From Oikopleura dioica (lineage: Eukaryota > Chordata > Appendicularia > Copelata > Oikopleuridae), in NCBI GenBank assembly GCA_907165135.1, contig OU015566.1:7920157-7984156 (forward strand): a DNA stretch of 64,000 nt, in the 5' to 3' direction. A program made the translations under genes and the position numbers. This document shows positions 42,597 to 54,076 of the stretch, in pieces (the stretch's first letter is position 1; each line of letters opens with the position of its first letter). The notes under the pieces are model-generated. The model saw only the letters and a list, made by a program, of their open reading frames with translations. It was not told where the DNA came from and searched no databases.

Positions 42597-43722
42597 ATCA
42601 ACCAGATGTGTAGCTAGCCGCCCCGCTCAAAGTTCAGTTCCAAACAAGCCGCAGTGAAATAGCTCCGTCATGGACCTCTCGCAGGGTGATTATTTTTCTA
42701 AATTCTAATGTGCTTATGTTTTCGCGGGAGGGAGTAAGGTGCCAAAGCGCCGAAGCTTTCTGAATCAATTTTTCACTAACGATTCGACCCATAGAACAAA
42801 CCATTTGGAACTGGTCGGGTATAAACTGTTCTATTCATAATGCACTTAGTTAAATAATCACTAGCTTCCCAAGTTCAATTACACTCTTGGAAATCTATCT
42901 TTTGTTTCCTTCCATCAATCTTGAATTCTTGTGCACAATCAAGGTGAAATGAGCACTAGAAATTATAAGCGTCCCTCGTATATCGACATCAACTCTCCTA
43001 TTGACCATTGAAGACCTCCTCTCGATAGTGTAAACGGGGGAAGGATAAGGAACTAGCTATCCCATCATTAAACCTTTGGAATGCTTTCTATAAAGGTCTG
43101 TTTGACTATCGACCTTATGGCATTAAGGGTCACACGATAGTCCGACCAGATTAACACTCTGGTTCAGATAAAAATCTGAGGCTTAGTAGCGAGTCAATCG
43201 TAGGAATTCCATAAGATCAGTTAGGCCCTAAAATCCTTCAAGGTTGTAGTAAACCACCCGTTGCACCCTTAATACCTTTAGACCCAAGTAGCCAATGAGC
43301 ACTGATGATACGATCAACAACTCTTACTTCAACGAAACTTCCGACGACAATTATGATCTTCTCGCCTGCAACTCCTTCTCTCCCGCCCGAACTCATCTCA
43401 TCTCTTCATCTTAGTCAAGATCAACATCTCCTTCGTCATTGTGAACGATCTCATCGTCAATCATCAACTTACCTTCTGCTTTCTCTTCGACCCCGTCCTC
43501 ACGTGTGCTTACTCTCTCCTAACCAGAGAGGATCATCATCGTCGCCGACACACTCGCCGCCTCTGATCTCCTCCAAATACTTCTCAAAGAAAACCAATTC
43601 TTTACTACTGTATTAACTCCACTTTCTTATTTCAACTTCATGAACTTTTGTGTGTGTGTTCTCATTCTTCTCTGTTAGTGTATTTATAACACTGATCATC
43701 ATTTCCCTAAGTGGGGGAAGGG

Positions 43723-43964
43723 TGAAGTGTTCTAGTTTAGCGACAGTCCCTGAACTGTCAATCATAGAACCTATATTAAGCCCTATCAAAGCCCCCTTTC
43801 TCGGAGTCAGTTGTGATTCTCGCTGAGTCCCACTTTCACCGTAAGCTGTACACGATTGCTCCTCTCCGTTTTCTATTCTCAATAAACCAGTCAATATCTC
43901 CACGAGCTAGCGGCCGTTCGTGTTTGACTCCACGAGATTTAGTCTCAGTTCTCAGAACACCTCA
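43723..43964 (+). repeat. 3' LTR
   Basis: A 242-bp repeat immediately after a polypurine tract. The outer flank TGTT duplicates the sequence before the 5' LTR. Confidence 0.9.
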
Positions 43965-44104
43965 TGTTGAAATTTGAACCCTGACGATGGTGATCCTGGG
44001 CTTGACAGTTAATTTCGTTAGCTCGTGGAAGGCATTTATGGCCAATAAAGACTCGAGTGGGCTCAAGGGTGACGGCCACGTGGTTCAATCTCATCCACTG
44101 CTAC

Positions 44105-45739
44105 TTATCTCTGCCATTTTACCCCCTCCAAGTTCGTACTGTCTTTGAATGTCGGCCTCTTGAGCCCAGAACAAAAGATAGTCGTTGGGTTCCCAAGTCC
44201 GCCCGCCCCAGTCAATCGAGTTTCTCCAAGAGATAGCACTTCGAATTGCATGTCTGAAGGGCACTTAAAGGGTTTGAAATTACGTTGAATTGAGTACCTC
44301 ACAATTTCATCTTGTTCCATAACAAAGATGTCTCTTCGTTCAATGACAGCTGGAATGTACCAAAGTGCGTGGACTTGATTTTCAGAACGAGCTGAGAGTT
44401 GATAAAGTTCTTTTAACCCTCCCTCGCGTTCTGTCCAATCATAACAGAAGTAAATGTCGGCGATAAAGGAGCTGAAGTCAAGCTTTTGCCGGCTGAAATC
44501 AAGGAAGAGAATCATAAAAAATGCAGTAAAAGAAAATCATTTTCAAGCCAGTCCTGAAGACAATCGTTTCCAGGAAAGGCACCCTGTAAGAACTGTAGTA
44601 TCTGATCACTTTCACTTGCGAAACCCTTCACTTCTTCCGCCACTACTTGCAAAAATGCAGGTTGCCACTTTCTTTGCGCATCAAAAGGAAGTGATTTTGA
44701 GTAGATGACAATGATTCCATGTGGCTTTGACGGGCAAAACGTCTGGAGATAAATTGGGCCACCGAGGTAAAATCGCTGAATAGGAAGATTCAAGCCCTTT
44801 TCGCAGATTTGCAGCATTTCATCGGTCAATTCTTCGATTTTCGATTTGAGCTCAGAAAGATGACTCTTTTGCACTTTTTCTGGGAGGATTGTCGGGGTCG
44901 CGCATCCTGCTTCTGCTGGAGAGATGTACGGTCGCTGCTGGATGTTCTCTTCTATGTTTCCAGTGGAGAAAAGCTGCATCAGACGCCAAGCGAAATCGGA
45001 GGTAAATTTAATTGAAACGGTCTTGACTTGTTGAGTGTTTGGGACGCTCAAAGAAAGCAGCTCATAATCTACAAAACTATTATCTCGAGAAAACTAATGA
45101 TTTTTGATAATACCTCGCGAAAGAGATCCAAGTTGATATTTCAAAATTTTATTATCGGCTTGAAGTTTTATGACATTTCTTCGCTCTTTATCAGATGTCG
45201 GCGATGGAGCTAGAATTGATCTCGCTTACTTTCGTGCCTAGTGTTTTCGTTTACCTGGTGTTTTAAAGACAAGCAGCTGAGTGGTAAACTCGATTCGGAC
45301 AGCAAATGTGAGCAAGTCGTTTTTTGAGGAGACGAAGGTGAAATCAGAGTCGTTGAAGAAATCTCTTGGGTTGATATTAAACTTGCAGACCTCCGACTCA
45401 GACCAGCTCTCGTTGAAATAGCCGGATAGTCGGCCCTTGTCGTTGATGAGATTCATGTTTGGAGCTCTAGCGAGCATTGTTGAAGTAGCCGCACGAATCA
45501 GTCTTTCTCTAACGGGCTCATGGGCTTTGTCACGATTGAGAACAACTCTTGAAGGGACGAGATAAACGTTCCAGGCGACATATTTATGATGCATTTCTGG
45601 AATCGAATTGGAGTCAACATCAGGCATGTCAAGTTTGAAGCTAAAGAAATCGCCGAGAAGAGTTTTGAGCGTCCATTGAGTTGAAGTCAGATCTTTAGAA
45701 AAAGTAAGTATAAAAATAACATCTCCCGATTTCACGCAT
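44105..45739 (-). CDS. Five-exon gene, possible MATH-like N-terminus, coiled-coil middle
   Basis: Exons (minus): 45736-45739 (ATGC only), 45255-45692, 45114-45209, 44594-45068 and 44105-44492. All introns are GT-AG with matching phase, giving 466 residues. The first (43 bp), second (45 bp) and third (45 bp) introns are short; the fourth is about 100 bp. The N-terminal part has beta-strand patterns (HHKYVAWNVYLVPSR, LLTFAVRIEFTTQLLVF) like a divergent MATH domain, as in the neighbour at 47 kb. It is followed by a short coiled coil (KLQADNKILKYQLGSLS) and a domain I do not recognise. A start exon of only four bases is unusual, so the true start may differ. It is divergent from the secreted protein gene at 45923. 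Confidence 0.55.
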
Positions 45740-45847
45740 CAGAATCTTTGAAAAAGCTTAGACAAATTTCTAAACGTGCCCTTCCAAAACTTTCCGCATA
45801 ACCCCCGCCGCAATCCATTTTCTAAACGGTTCCGATTAGGTGTCGCC

Positions 45848-45866
45848 GGCCTATAAATATACCCAA
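45848..45866 (+). promoter_or_regulatory. TATA-like box in a divergent promoter
   Basis: CCTATAAATATACCC lies about 60-75 bp before the ATG at 45923 (plus). The complement also reads as a TATA-like box about 115 bp upstream of the minus-strand start at 45739, so it may serve both genes. Confidence 0.5.
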
Positions 45867-45922
45867 GTCGCAGCGAACTTTCATAACTACTGCGTAAAAA
45901 GACACAAAAAGAGTATTGTGAT

Positions 45923-46851
45923 ATGAAGCTTTTGTCGATTTTTGTTGGAATTTTGAGCTTGGCTGAAGCTCAGAAAAGCAAAGCAAGATCGAATGATGAA
46001 AAAATAAGAGTGCAAGCTGCAAGAAATAGAGATAAGATCAATGCTAAGGTACCTCCCAGATTTAATAATAAAGCCTCAAAAACATATTAAGAAAGACAAA
46101 TTGGAGAAAATCTTTGACTCCCAAGCAGCCTGGTTCAAAGAAAACTTCGGCCCTGGTTTGAAACTAACGTGAAAAATATTCGCTAATCATTTTTCAGGAA
46201 GTATGACAACAGACGAATACACTCCTCACGCCAGACGAATCTATCGAAACTGGCTCTCAAAGTACGAAAGAAACAAGGATCGAATGATCGCTCGTCTGGA
46301 GAAATGTGGGCTTCAGTCCATCTCCCACAGTAGAAAGAATAAGGGTCGAAATCGTCGACAAGCTACGGAAGAAGAAATTATTGAAGGAAAATTGGTCAAA
46401 ATCAATCTCAAATATTTAATCCAATTAATTTTCGTTCGCAGCATTTTTAACCAAAGAAAGGCTTCCCAAAATACACCCGCGAGGAAGTTCAAGAATTCCT
46501 CAAGAAAAATGGCGTCACTCCCAATGTTCGCCCTCTTGGTCCCCAAGTTCGAGGGCGAGGCAGAAAGAAATCGAGCTTTGAGTCAAGCTTCCGGTCAGCT
46601 CAAAATAAATTCGCCGACAACACTGATGACTTCGTCGAGTGGGCTAATCACTACATTTCCCAGTGTCGACCTCACCAACCGGATCTTCAGATGTCTCGAT
46701 TCGCTCAGGTAAGAAAACAGCCCTCTTTACCCTTTTCTAACAGAAATTTTAGTGGTATGTGGTCTTGAACCAAAAGCTCATTTCAAAGAACAACCATTTG
46801 GATGCCTCTCAACGCGGTGGATTTGACATCTACAAGCTCGACGAGGAATAA
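45923..46851 (+). CDS. Secreted basic protein, 5 exons, unknown function
   Basis: Exons: 45923-46048, 46092-46155, 46198-46394, 46457-46708 and 46753-46851. Introns are 43, 42, 62 and 44 bp, phases agree, and the product is 245 residues. A clear signal peptide (MKLLSIFVGILSLAEA) precedes a highly charged body with basic runs (RKNKGRNRRQ, VRGRGRKKSS), a central helix region (ARRIYRNWLSKYERNKDR) and a C-terminal WYVVLNQKLISKNNH segment. Only two cysteines are visible. Cleavage before QKSKARS is likely. It may bind acidic polymers or be a house or matrix component, but no family is recognised. The intron 3 acceptor (ACCAAAG) is the least certain junction. Confidence 0.75.
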
Positions 46852-46935
46852 TCGCGATTTTTTATACTCACATCTGTATAGAGTTTTTTTTAAGAAAACA
46901 ATTATACTTTCTCAACTGTACTCCTCCGTCTCTAT

Positions 46936-48035
46936 TTATAAATAAATACCTTCAAACTCATTCAGCACGAAAATCGGATAGGTATCAGGGTTGCTTAGCG
47001 GAATAAACTCTTCAACCATGTAGGAGAGTTGGAGAAACTCAATTTTGAGGTGGATGTCGACTTCGCTGTCAAAGAGTCGTTGACCTGCTCGACCGTCAAA
47101 TCTGGCTGGTCGATCGGTTTCTGAGATTTCGTTAGCAGGAAAGATGCTTTCGAATTCTTCTGATTGATAGACTTCGTTCAGGTAGATTCTTGAGTTATGT
47201 TTACAACAACCATAAGATAGTGTTTATAAATAAACTTTATGAATTTTAGCTTCATTTTATCGATGATAAACTTGTTATACCTCCTCCCATGTCACTTAGG
47301 AAAAACCTAGTATTGATAATAAAAAGTCAAGTAAACCATTCCTTGTCCTACATCTTGATAATTGTCTGCCCGTAGCGCACTGAAGCCGTACCAAAATTTT
47401 GCCCCTGTTTTCCATATCTTCGCCATTTGGATAGACCACAAGTCTCCAAGCAAATCCGCCAACTGTAAATTGATTGCATTCTATTACCGTAAACGGATTC
47501 GTCGGGTCTATCCCAGGTAGCGTCAATTCTTCTTCGTAAAAAATCCGAATGCCTTTGATTTCCAGCTGAATCTCCATCTTGTTGATGTCGTAGATGTATC
47601 CTCTGTGTCGTTGGCATACGCGGTCTTTTCTAGCAAACTCTTTCCAGCCCCAGGAGAAGACTTCGTCTTTTTGGCTGAAAGTTCGGCCTTCTGGGGGGCT
47701 TTCATTTCGAACAGTGGCTTTTGCATTTTGAGGATTGATGATTGAGAAGGCATATTTGAGCGTTGCGGATACGCCTTTGTCGAGATGAACAACTCTCAGA
47801 TACAAACTGATATATTCAGCCGAAGATCTAAAAGAATAAACGACAATAGGTGGGGTACAGTAAGACCTTACCTGCTTGTATAAATGTACCAATCAAGTCC
47901 GCCAAATCTAAACTGGTTGGATCTCACTTCAATCGAATACAAATCGTCTGGGTTCTCGAGCAAAAAGGTAAAGATGTGGGTCTCTTCGGAATCATGAAGG
48001 TTCAAATATCGATGGAGCTGCAAATTCGGAGCCAT
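46936..48035 (-). CDS. Tandem MATH-domain protein
   Basis: Exon 1 (47872-48035) and exon 2 (about 47300-47827) join in phase across a 44-bp intron. A final exon lies at about 46936-47200. The first MATH domain has SNQFRFGGLDWYIYTS, YISLYLRVVHLDKGVSA, YAFSIINP and FSWGWKEFARKDRV, the ordered beta-sandwich signature (GG-x-W, SLYL, F-x-I-x-N, W-GW-x-F). The second begins CNQFTVGGFAWRLVVYPNG and ends in the last exon (FDSEVDIHLKIEFLQ). The junction in the middle of domain 2 is unresolved. MATH domains bind peptides in TRAF-type and ubiquitin-adaptor proteins; no BTB or RING part is seen. The stop is convergent with the secreted protein gene, 85 bp away. Confidence 0.7.
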
Positions 48036-48939
48036 CGTTATTTGAAAAATGAAGATGGAAGTCGTTGTTTAGGGGCGGCAAGCTCAAGAGCACTTGAAAA
48101 TTTCCTCATTGTCTTCTTCATTTTGGAAGGTTTTTCACACCTAAGGAAGCTTTTATAATAGGTTTTCATAAAATACCGGTACGGTAAATTATTGAAAAGT
48201 TTTCTTCCATGATCTCAGGTAATGAAACTTTTCATCATCAATTTCAAATCTGGCGCGACGAAGAAACTCTCTAGATTCGAGTCGATATAGAAAGGAAGCC
48301 ATTGGCCGATAATTTTCGAGGCAGGAAACAGTCCGCAGATCTCACAAAAATCGCAGCATCTTGCCACTTTGAAAAAAGGGAGAGAAATGAAACCCGGACG
48401 GAAACGAGACTTAGAGGAATGTTCCGAAACACCCTTGTTCTATACGCCCAGTACTTTGGAGACAACCATCCCGACCGGTAAAAGAGGAGATTTTATTAGT
48501 GTTATGATTGTTCAGTGATGACTGGAGAATGTGATAGCCGACGACGCAAAAATGGACGAGGAGGAAAGTTTCATTAAAAATGCATTAGTCGGTTCATCGT
48601 TAGTTCGCGGAAGTTATATCGTATCGTAATTATTAAATAACGATTTTCTGTGAAAAACAGGAAAAAGTCTTTCATAGAAACTTCTTTTTCAAAATAGATT
48701 CATTTCATATTGATGATATTTTTCGAACGCTTCCGTTTATATTTCCTTTTTTCTGATAAGAATCATGATATCTTTTTTTTTGATTTTTATCAGAATGACT
48801 TTGATATGGTTAGGTTATTTCTGTGATTATTTCGTCTCGGCGGGGTATTTTACTTTTGAGACCTTACAGAGGGCGATTGAAGATTTTAGAACTATCCTTT
48901 GAAACTTTGAAAGTGACTGTAAAATGCAGTAGCTGCTGC
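48036..48939. other. Intergenic
   Basis: The stretch holds a short upstream frame of the MATH gene (MKKTMRKFSSALELAAPK, then stop, minus strand) directly before its ATG, and the leader of the small plus-strand gene. No other feature was recognised. Confidence 0.4.
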
Positions 48940-49335
48940 ATGTTCCTCTGGATTGTCCTCATGATCATGATCGGTTTTCTTATCGGTAAGTCGTTTTGTT
49001 CAACAGCGAAAAAACTTTGCTTCCGTAGGGCATCACTTCTACCGTTCAGGTTCAATCATCAACACTGTGACTAGTCCAGACTATGAAGCTGGCGAAGGAA
49101 AACCTGCAAATGCTCTATTGAAGATGGACACTCAAGTTATCGATGTAAGAAATGATAATTTTTCCCCATTCAAATGGATAACTAGAAACTTCAGGGATTG
49201 GAGAAAGAGGTTGAAATTTCGGAAATCAAGGAAGAGTTTGAATCTCCTGTTGGAAGATCTTTTGAGAAGGCAGGCAACTCTATCCGAGGAGCATGGAATG
49301 GAGTAGTAAATGCTTTTGGGAATTTATTTGGATAG
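48940..49335 (+). CDS. Small membrane-anchored protein, copy A
   Basis: Exons 48940-48985, 49029-49144 and 49195-49335, with introns of 43 and 50 bp (GT-AG, phases match), encode 100 residues. The N-terminus is a hydrophobic anchor or signal (MFLWIVLMIMIGFLIG). It is followed by HHFYRSGSIINTVTSPDYE, an acidic helix (EKEVEISEIKEEFES) and a Gly/Asn-rich end (NAFGNLFG). Copy B at 54077-56628 shares exon borders. The function is unknown. The opposite strand carries the kelch-like gene of the same duplicated unit. Confidence 0.75.
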
Positions 49336-49462
49336 AAATGAGTGTTTATTCCTGCCGGCTGTACTTGAATAAATATGAATAGTAAACAAATCGTCTAAAA
49401 CGACTATATTCTGACTTGTCAAACAGTAAAAATATACATTGACAATGTATTACTGAGTTTAT

Positions 49463-51684
49463 TTAACAGTAGTCTGCAGGCATTTCATAAAGAACCGGAA
49501 TCCAAGTTCTGACGCTATATCCAATTACTTGCGTATCAATCAATTGATCGCCTTGAAAATCGAGTCGTTGAATAGCGTGAGGACTTTTATCTCCAGAGAC
49601 GATGAAAATCGAGTCTTTGATCATTATTGCCGATCCATCCGAGTCAGGCTAAATAAAAAAATACTAAGGAATGCTAGATTTTTCACATTACGTAGTTAAG
49701 ATTGCCTATTTTTTCCCAAACGCCGTCATCAAGAAGCCAAATAGTTGAGTAGTAAACATAATCAACCAAAGGATCATCATGAGCATAATAGTATCCTCCG
49801 GCAAGCAAAAGATTCCCGCTTGGAAGGCCTATCAAAAAAGGATACGCTACTTGCCTAAAAAGTTTCAAAATGTGAATATACAATTTACGAAATTATACTT
49901 TTCCGGAAAGTCGGTTAAATTGGACCAGCCAGTGCAATCGAGAGTCTCCACTTTATTCACCTCGTCCCCCAGGCACTTCCAACAGTCGTTGGCTTTCCTC
50001 TGTAGAAACCGAGTTTTCCACCTCGGTGTGGAAAATTCGTCCTGTAAGTCGAGACTGTCGAACTTGAAGTTGTATCGAAAACTTCGCATCTGACGTGCGG
50101 CCATTCGGCATCAAAGCAAATCAACGCTTTTTCGCCAGCTTCTATTGAGAGTGCAGCAGACATGAACGAAATATCATTAATTAATCGTGTGGATATTTCT
50201 ATCCATTCGCAGCCTACCAATCGAGCAATCTTAATTCATTTATAACTTTTGAGTGAATGTCAAGTTTTCCCACTTTATGTCCATCGGTTTCTCCTCCAAA
50301 AATAAAGAGCTCGTTTTGAAGAAGAGCATGAGGCGCGAATCTGAGATAGTCGTCAGTCGGTGCTGTGATGTTTGCAGCTCTCGTTACCGACCCATCTATG
50401 GTAATCGAAAATGCCTCCATCAAGCTACCTCCCATATTATTTCCCATAATCAATAGACTAGGCAAAACTGCCCTACGATGAAGATCTTCGTACTGATGAG
50501 TGTAATAGAAAGAACTCAATTTTGTGCGCTCGTCATATTTAAAAATACGGACTTTTCTGTTTTTGACAGTTTCAAGGCTGGTTAAGTTGATAACTGAGTG
50601 AGTTTTGTTCTTACTTCCGGAATACTTTCTTCAGTTACTTTTGAAATTAAAATTCACTTTTCCGCAATTTATAAAAGGGTTGAAATCTATTTTTTCTAAA
50701 AAATATTGAGGGCACCAATTAATAACTTTTCCTCATGAATTTCCAGGGTTGAGTTCTTCGTGTTTAAATGAAACAATAATTTTCCTAAGCTTTTTGTTGT
50801 TGACTTCAAAATAAAAAGATCGCCAAATAAAAAATAATCAGAACTCATCCAAATAGAGCCATTTTTATTGATTCCGAAGCAGAAGAGATTTGTCCCGTCA
50901 AGAAAGTCGCCTCCGAGAAAGTTGATTTCCTCAAAATTTTGAGTATCATCATGAAATTTCATTTCGAATTGAAAGGTGTCTGTTCCATTAAATTTTATCT
51001 CAACGGTCGAAATATGTTTTAACTCTTCCAACTTGAAAAAAATAGAATCAGGAATGATTACTGTGTAGTCGAATTTAGTGCCCGACAGAGGGAATTTCTG
51101 CTGGGAAACAGTATTTTTTGCAAAGGCAGGGAAGATGTCGTCGTGAAAGGCAAAAGAAGGATTGCTCGTTACATGCATTTTCATTTTCGACTTTTGTTGG
51201 ACAAAGTCAAGCTCGATTTTTGCTGTTTAAAGGGTTATATAACAAAGTCTGTTTTTTAAACACCTTTCAATTTTAACCCTCTCCGAAATTGAATTCGATT
51301 TCAAAAGTTATATCAAAAACAGTATTTTGAATAAAGACTCTCTCGTTATTAATGATTCCTTGTCCAAAATACTCGCATTCGTCATTGTTCACTCCTTCTT
51401 GATCCGTATAATTGGGATCATCTTGAGAAAACAGCTTTGAAAAACAATAAGATTGTTCTTTGTCCTTTATGTCTTCGTAATTAATGAGAGAACCAATCCA
51501 TTCACGTCCAAGCGTCAAAAATTTTCCTTCTGCTTCCAATAGCACAGAATAAAGCGTGTTCGACAGATCGATATGTCTTTTCATCTGGGGTCGGCAAAAA
51601 TATTGGAAGTGGTGGTCTTCTCCCTTTTTCTAAGAGAAAATCTAGCAACATCATTGAAATTGTGCTTCTATTCAATCGGTCCAC
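49463..51684 (-). CDS. Secreted kelch-like protein, copy A (gene 2)
   Basis: Several exons between 51684 and 49463 are open and closely parallel those of copy B. Segments in order: NTLYSVLLEAEGKFLTLGRE (51273-51584 frame), IELDFVQQKSKMKMHVTS to STLEIHEEK (about 50720-51207), KVRIFKYDERTKLSSFYY to the blade HALLQNELFIFGGETDGH (50214-50580), ICFDAEWPHVRCEVFD (49957-50220), LPSGNLLLAGGYYYAHDD (49683-49883), and VLYEMPADYC before the stop. The join at 51273 uses a 57-bp intron conserved in B. The first exon is homologous to B's signal peptide exon, but the exact start and first intron are unclear. It is a divergent beta-propeller, probably extracellular. Confidence 0.65.
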
Positions 51685-51818
51685 CTACCAGCGCTTGATG
51701 GCTTGACGACCCCACCTTGTCACTACAATTAATAGAAGACGTCCCGATTCGATCTTTCTTTGGTTAAATTAAATAAAATAAAAGTATGCTGCAGACTGTA
51801 TGCAGTATATAAGTCACT

Positions 51819-53466
51819 TCAAAAAACATTTTCAACCTTTTTCAAAGGAAAAACGTCAACTTTGTCTAGATCCCTTAATTCCGACGGGAAATGAATCTCA
51901 TTCTTTTTCCAGCCTTTCTCAAGTTCTTCGTCTTTTCGTATTCTGTTCAAAACAAGAGTCGTCGACAATTTAATGTAATGCTCACCCATTCGAACACTCA
52001 TCAGATAAAATACTGACTTGAAGCTGACTGATGAGACTTTCGCATTGAAGTGGTTGCTGGCGATGTAGCCCTGGGCTTCTTCAAAACGGTTCAAGTTATA
52101 ATCTGGAGCGTAGTAGAAGCATTTGTCTTCCCTGCCGGTGGGGCGGCTTGAAATGGTCAATTTTTTTCCGTTATTTATATAAATTTTCTTATCATTTTTG
52201 ACCTTTTCAGATGACAACAACTGGAAACACTTTTGTCTGCTTATCTTCTCCACGAACAACTATTTGGTGAGTTCCAATCGTAGATCGAAAGTGGAAAACG
52301 AAGAAACCGCTTCAAATTAAGTAAAGAAAAATAATTCAGTCAAATTTGCCCACATTCTTTTGAGTCCGTTAGCAATGAATTCCGAGTCGGCTCCACTTTC
52401 CTTCAATATAAGCATGTTTCCAAGAGCATCGACCAAATAATGCTTTCCATTTATAAAAGTTGCACCAGTTGCCTTTTATGTTTTCACTGAGATTATAATT
52501 TTTAGTGGGCACTCTTCAATAGAGATTATTTTTTATTGCGAAACAAGAGAAGGCTAGTCTAGCCTGGCTTAAAAGGCTCTCAGAGAAAACTTTCATAAGA
52601 ATAAAAAGAATCAGAAACATTTATACGTTTATTATTCCCGTCAAAATCGGAAAATAAAATTGGATATTTTTGACTTTGGACATCCTTTCTGCTTGTCCAG
52701 CGAGTTCTTATAATTTTATGATCTTGATCTGAGGTAATGATTGTCCTGAAAAATTTCAAATATGTATTGTCATTCGTTGTAGCGATCAGTTCGTTCGACA
52801 TCTGCTCTTCTGTTTTGTTTAGATTTTTTTCTGTCGATTTTTTCTGAAGATCGAAAACGGGAATCAGCTTCTGGCGCGATTCGAATTTCTCACACTCGTA
52901 AAAAGGGCAAGGACAGCCGCTTGAACAGTATTTCTGAAGAGGGCAGATTTCTCCAGCGGCATCAGAAGATCTTGACAGTTGAAAACACATCGACTCACAG
53001 GGCGACATTGATGTATTCCTCCTTGATTCCGAAACGAGCGAATTCGAACAAAGATGGCGGCAGATTTTTTGGTCGTAAAAATGCTTCTTCTGACATCGAA
53101 GAACGTTAACTTCGTTTTCTTCTTTAGAAAACATCAATGGTTCTTTTTCTCTTGGAACAATTTGAGTAACAGGTTCAGGGAGGATAAATTTTTGAGTTTC
53201 GTAGCAGTTCTTCATGAGATGCCCGCAGTAGTCCATTGTTGCTTCTTGAACGCATTTCTTATAGTTTCGATGGCAAGTCGTAGTCAAAAAAGTTGTTCTG
53301 CCGCGTAATTTTTGTAAGGAATAAAAATTTGCTATGCATTTAAAAATATTTTTTTTGTAATAAGAGAAGTACCTATGAGCATAACAGTAATCCAGAAAAT
53401 AGTACCAAGGGTAAGATAACTGAAAAGCTGACGATTTGTTGCGTTTCCATGTTTCGCAAGGCTCAT
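51819..53466 (-). CDS. Type II membrane Cys-rich protein, copy A (gene 1), possibly carrying a nonsense change
   Basis: Exon 1 (53373-53466) begins MSLAKHGNATNRQLFSYL and contains the TM segment (TLGTIFWITVMLI). A 41-bp intron leads in phase to the Cys-rich exon (52580-53331; CHRNYKKC, then CPLQKYCSSGCPCP). Later segments are GATFINGKHYLVDALGNM (about 52390-52470), FFVFHFRSTIGTHQIVVRG (52270-52325) and NRFEEAQGYIASNHFNAKV to the stop at 51819. At 52476-52478 the frame used by copy B has TAA where B has a leucine codon, so copy A may be truncated or spliced differently. The Cys module resembles that of the gene at 25.5 kb. Confidence 0.55.
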
Positions 53467-54076
53467 TTTCGCGGTCACCTTTTTCTTCCATGTTTTTTTC
53501 GTCTTTGATTCTCTTATATCAATTTTTTGTGTACGAATGCTTCTAGTGGTCAAAACCTCCAGGGGCAACAGGTAAATCTTCCTTCCTTTTTGTCGAAGAA
53601 CACCAATGCAGTCACAATCAAGGCACTTTTAAAATCATTTTAATAAGTATTGAGTAACTCAATTTGAGTTGTGATAAGGATCCCTTTCCCATCATTATAA
53701 TGACTTTTTCGGGTGATACCGTAATGACATATAAAACCTTTATTCTTTTTTGAAAAATCGAATTTGTTGTCCTCTCATCTTTCTCTTCGATAACCATAAC
53801 GACTGATAACTAAGGATTCCTCAGTGAGGATAAAACATTTCTGTTGGAGAGTGCTATGCTTGGGTTTATGACTAACAGTTTTTTACTAGCATTTTGACAG
53901 CTTTTTCTCCGGCGTTGTTCCTTCTTGAATGTCACTTGGATGGGATTCGCCCTTTGCCCAAGAGCCTCACTTGCACAGAATGTATTTTACTTTTAAGACC
54001 TTACAGAGCTGGATTGAAGATTTTAGAACTATAATTTGAAGCTCTAAAAGTGACAGTTTAATGCAGTAGCTGCTGC

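Larger units (their letters stand above)
41150..43964 (+). mobile_element. Non-autonomous LTR retrotransposon, 2815 bp
   Basis: Two near-identical 242-bp direct repeats (41150-41391 and 43723-43964) begin TGAAGTGTTCT and end AGAACACCTCA, with TG...CA termini. They are flanked by the 4-bp direct repeat TGTT (41146-41149 and 43965-43968). A purine tract GTGGGGGAAGGG directly precedes the right LTR, fixing the plus orientation. A TGG-starting sequence follows the left LTR where a primer-binding site belongs, and the LTR carries AATAAA. The internal 2.3 kb has no gag, protease or reverse transcriptase frame. Only a 39-codon ORF at 43296 (MSTDDTINNSYFNE...) and a 103-codon overlapping frame are seen. 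Confidence 0.9.
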
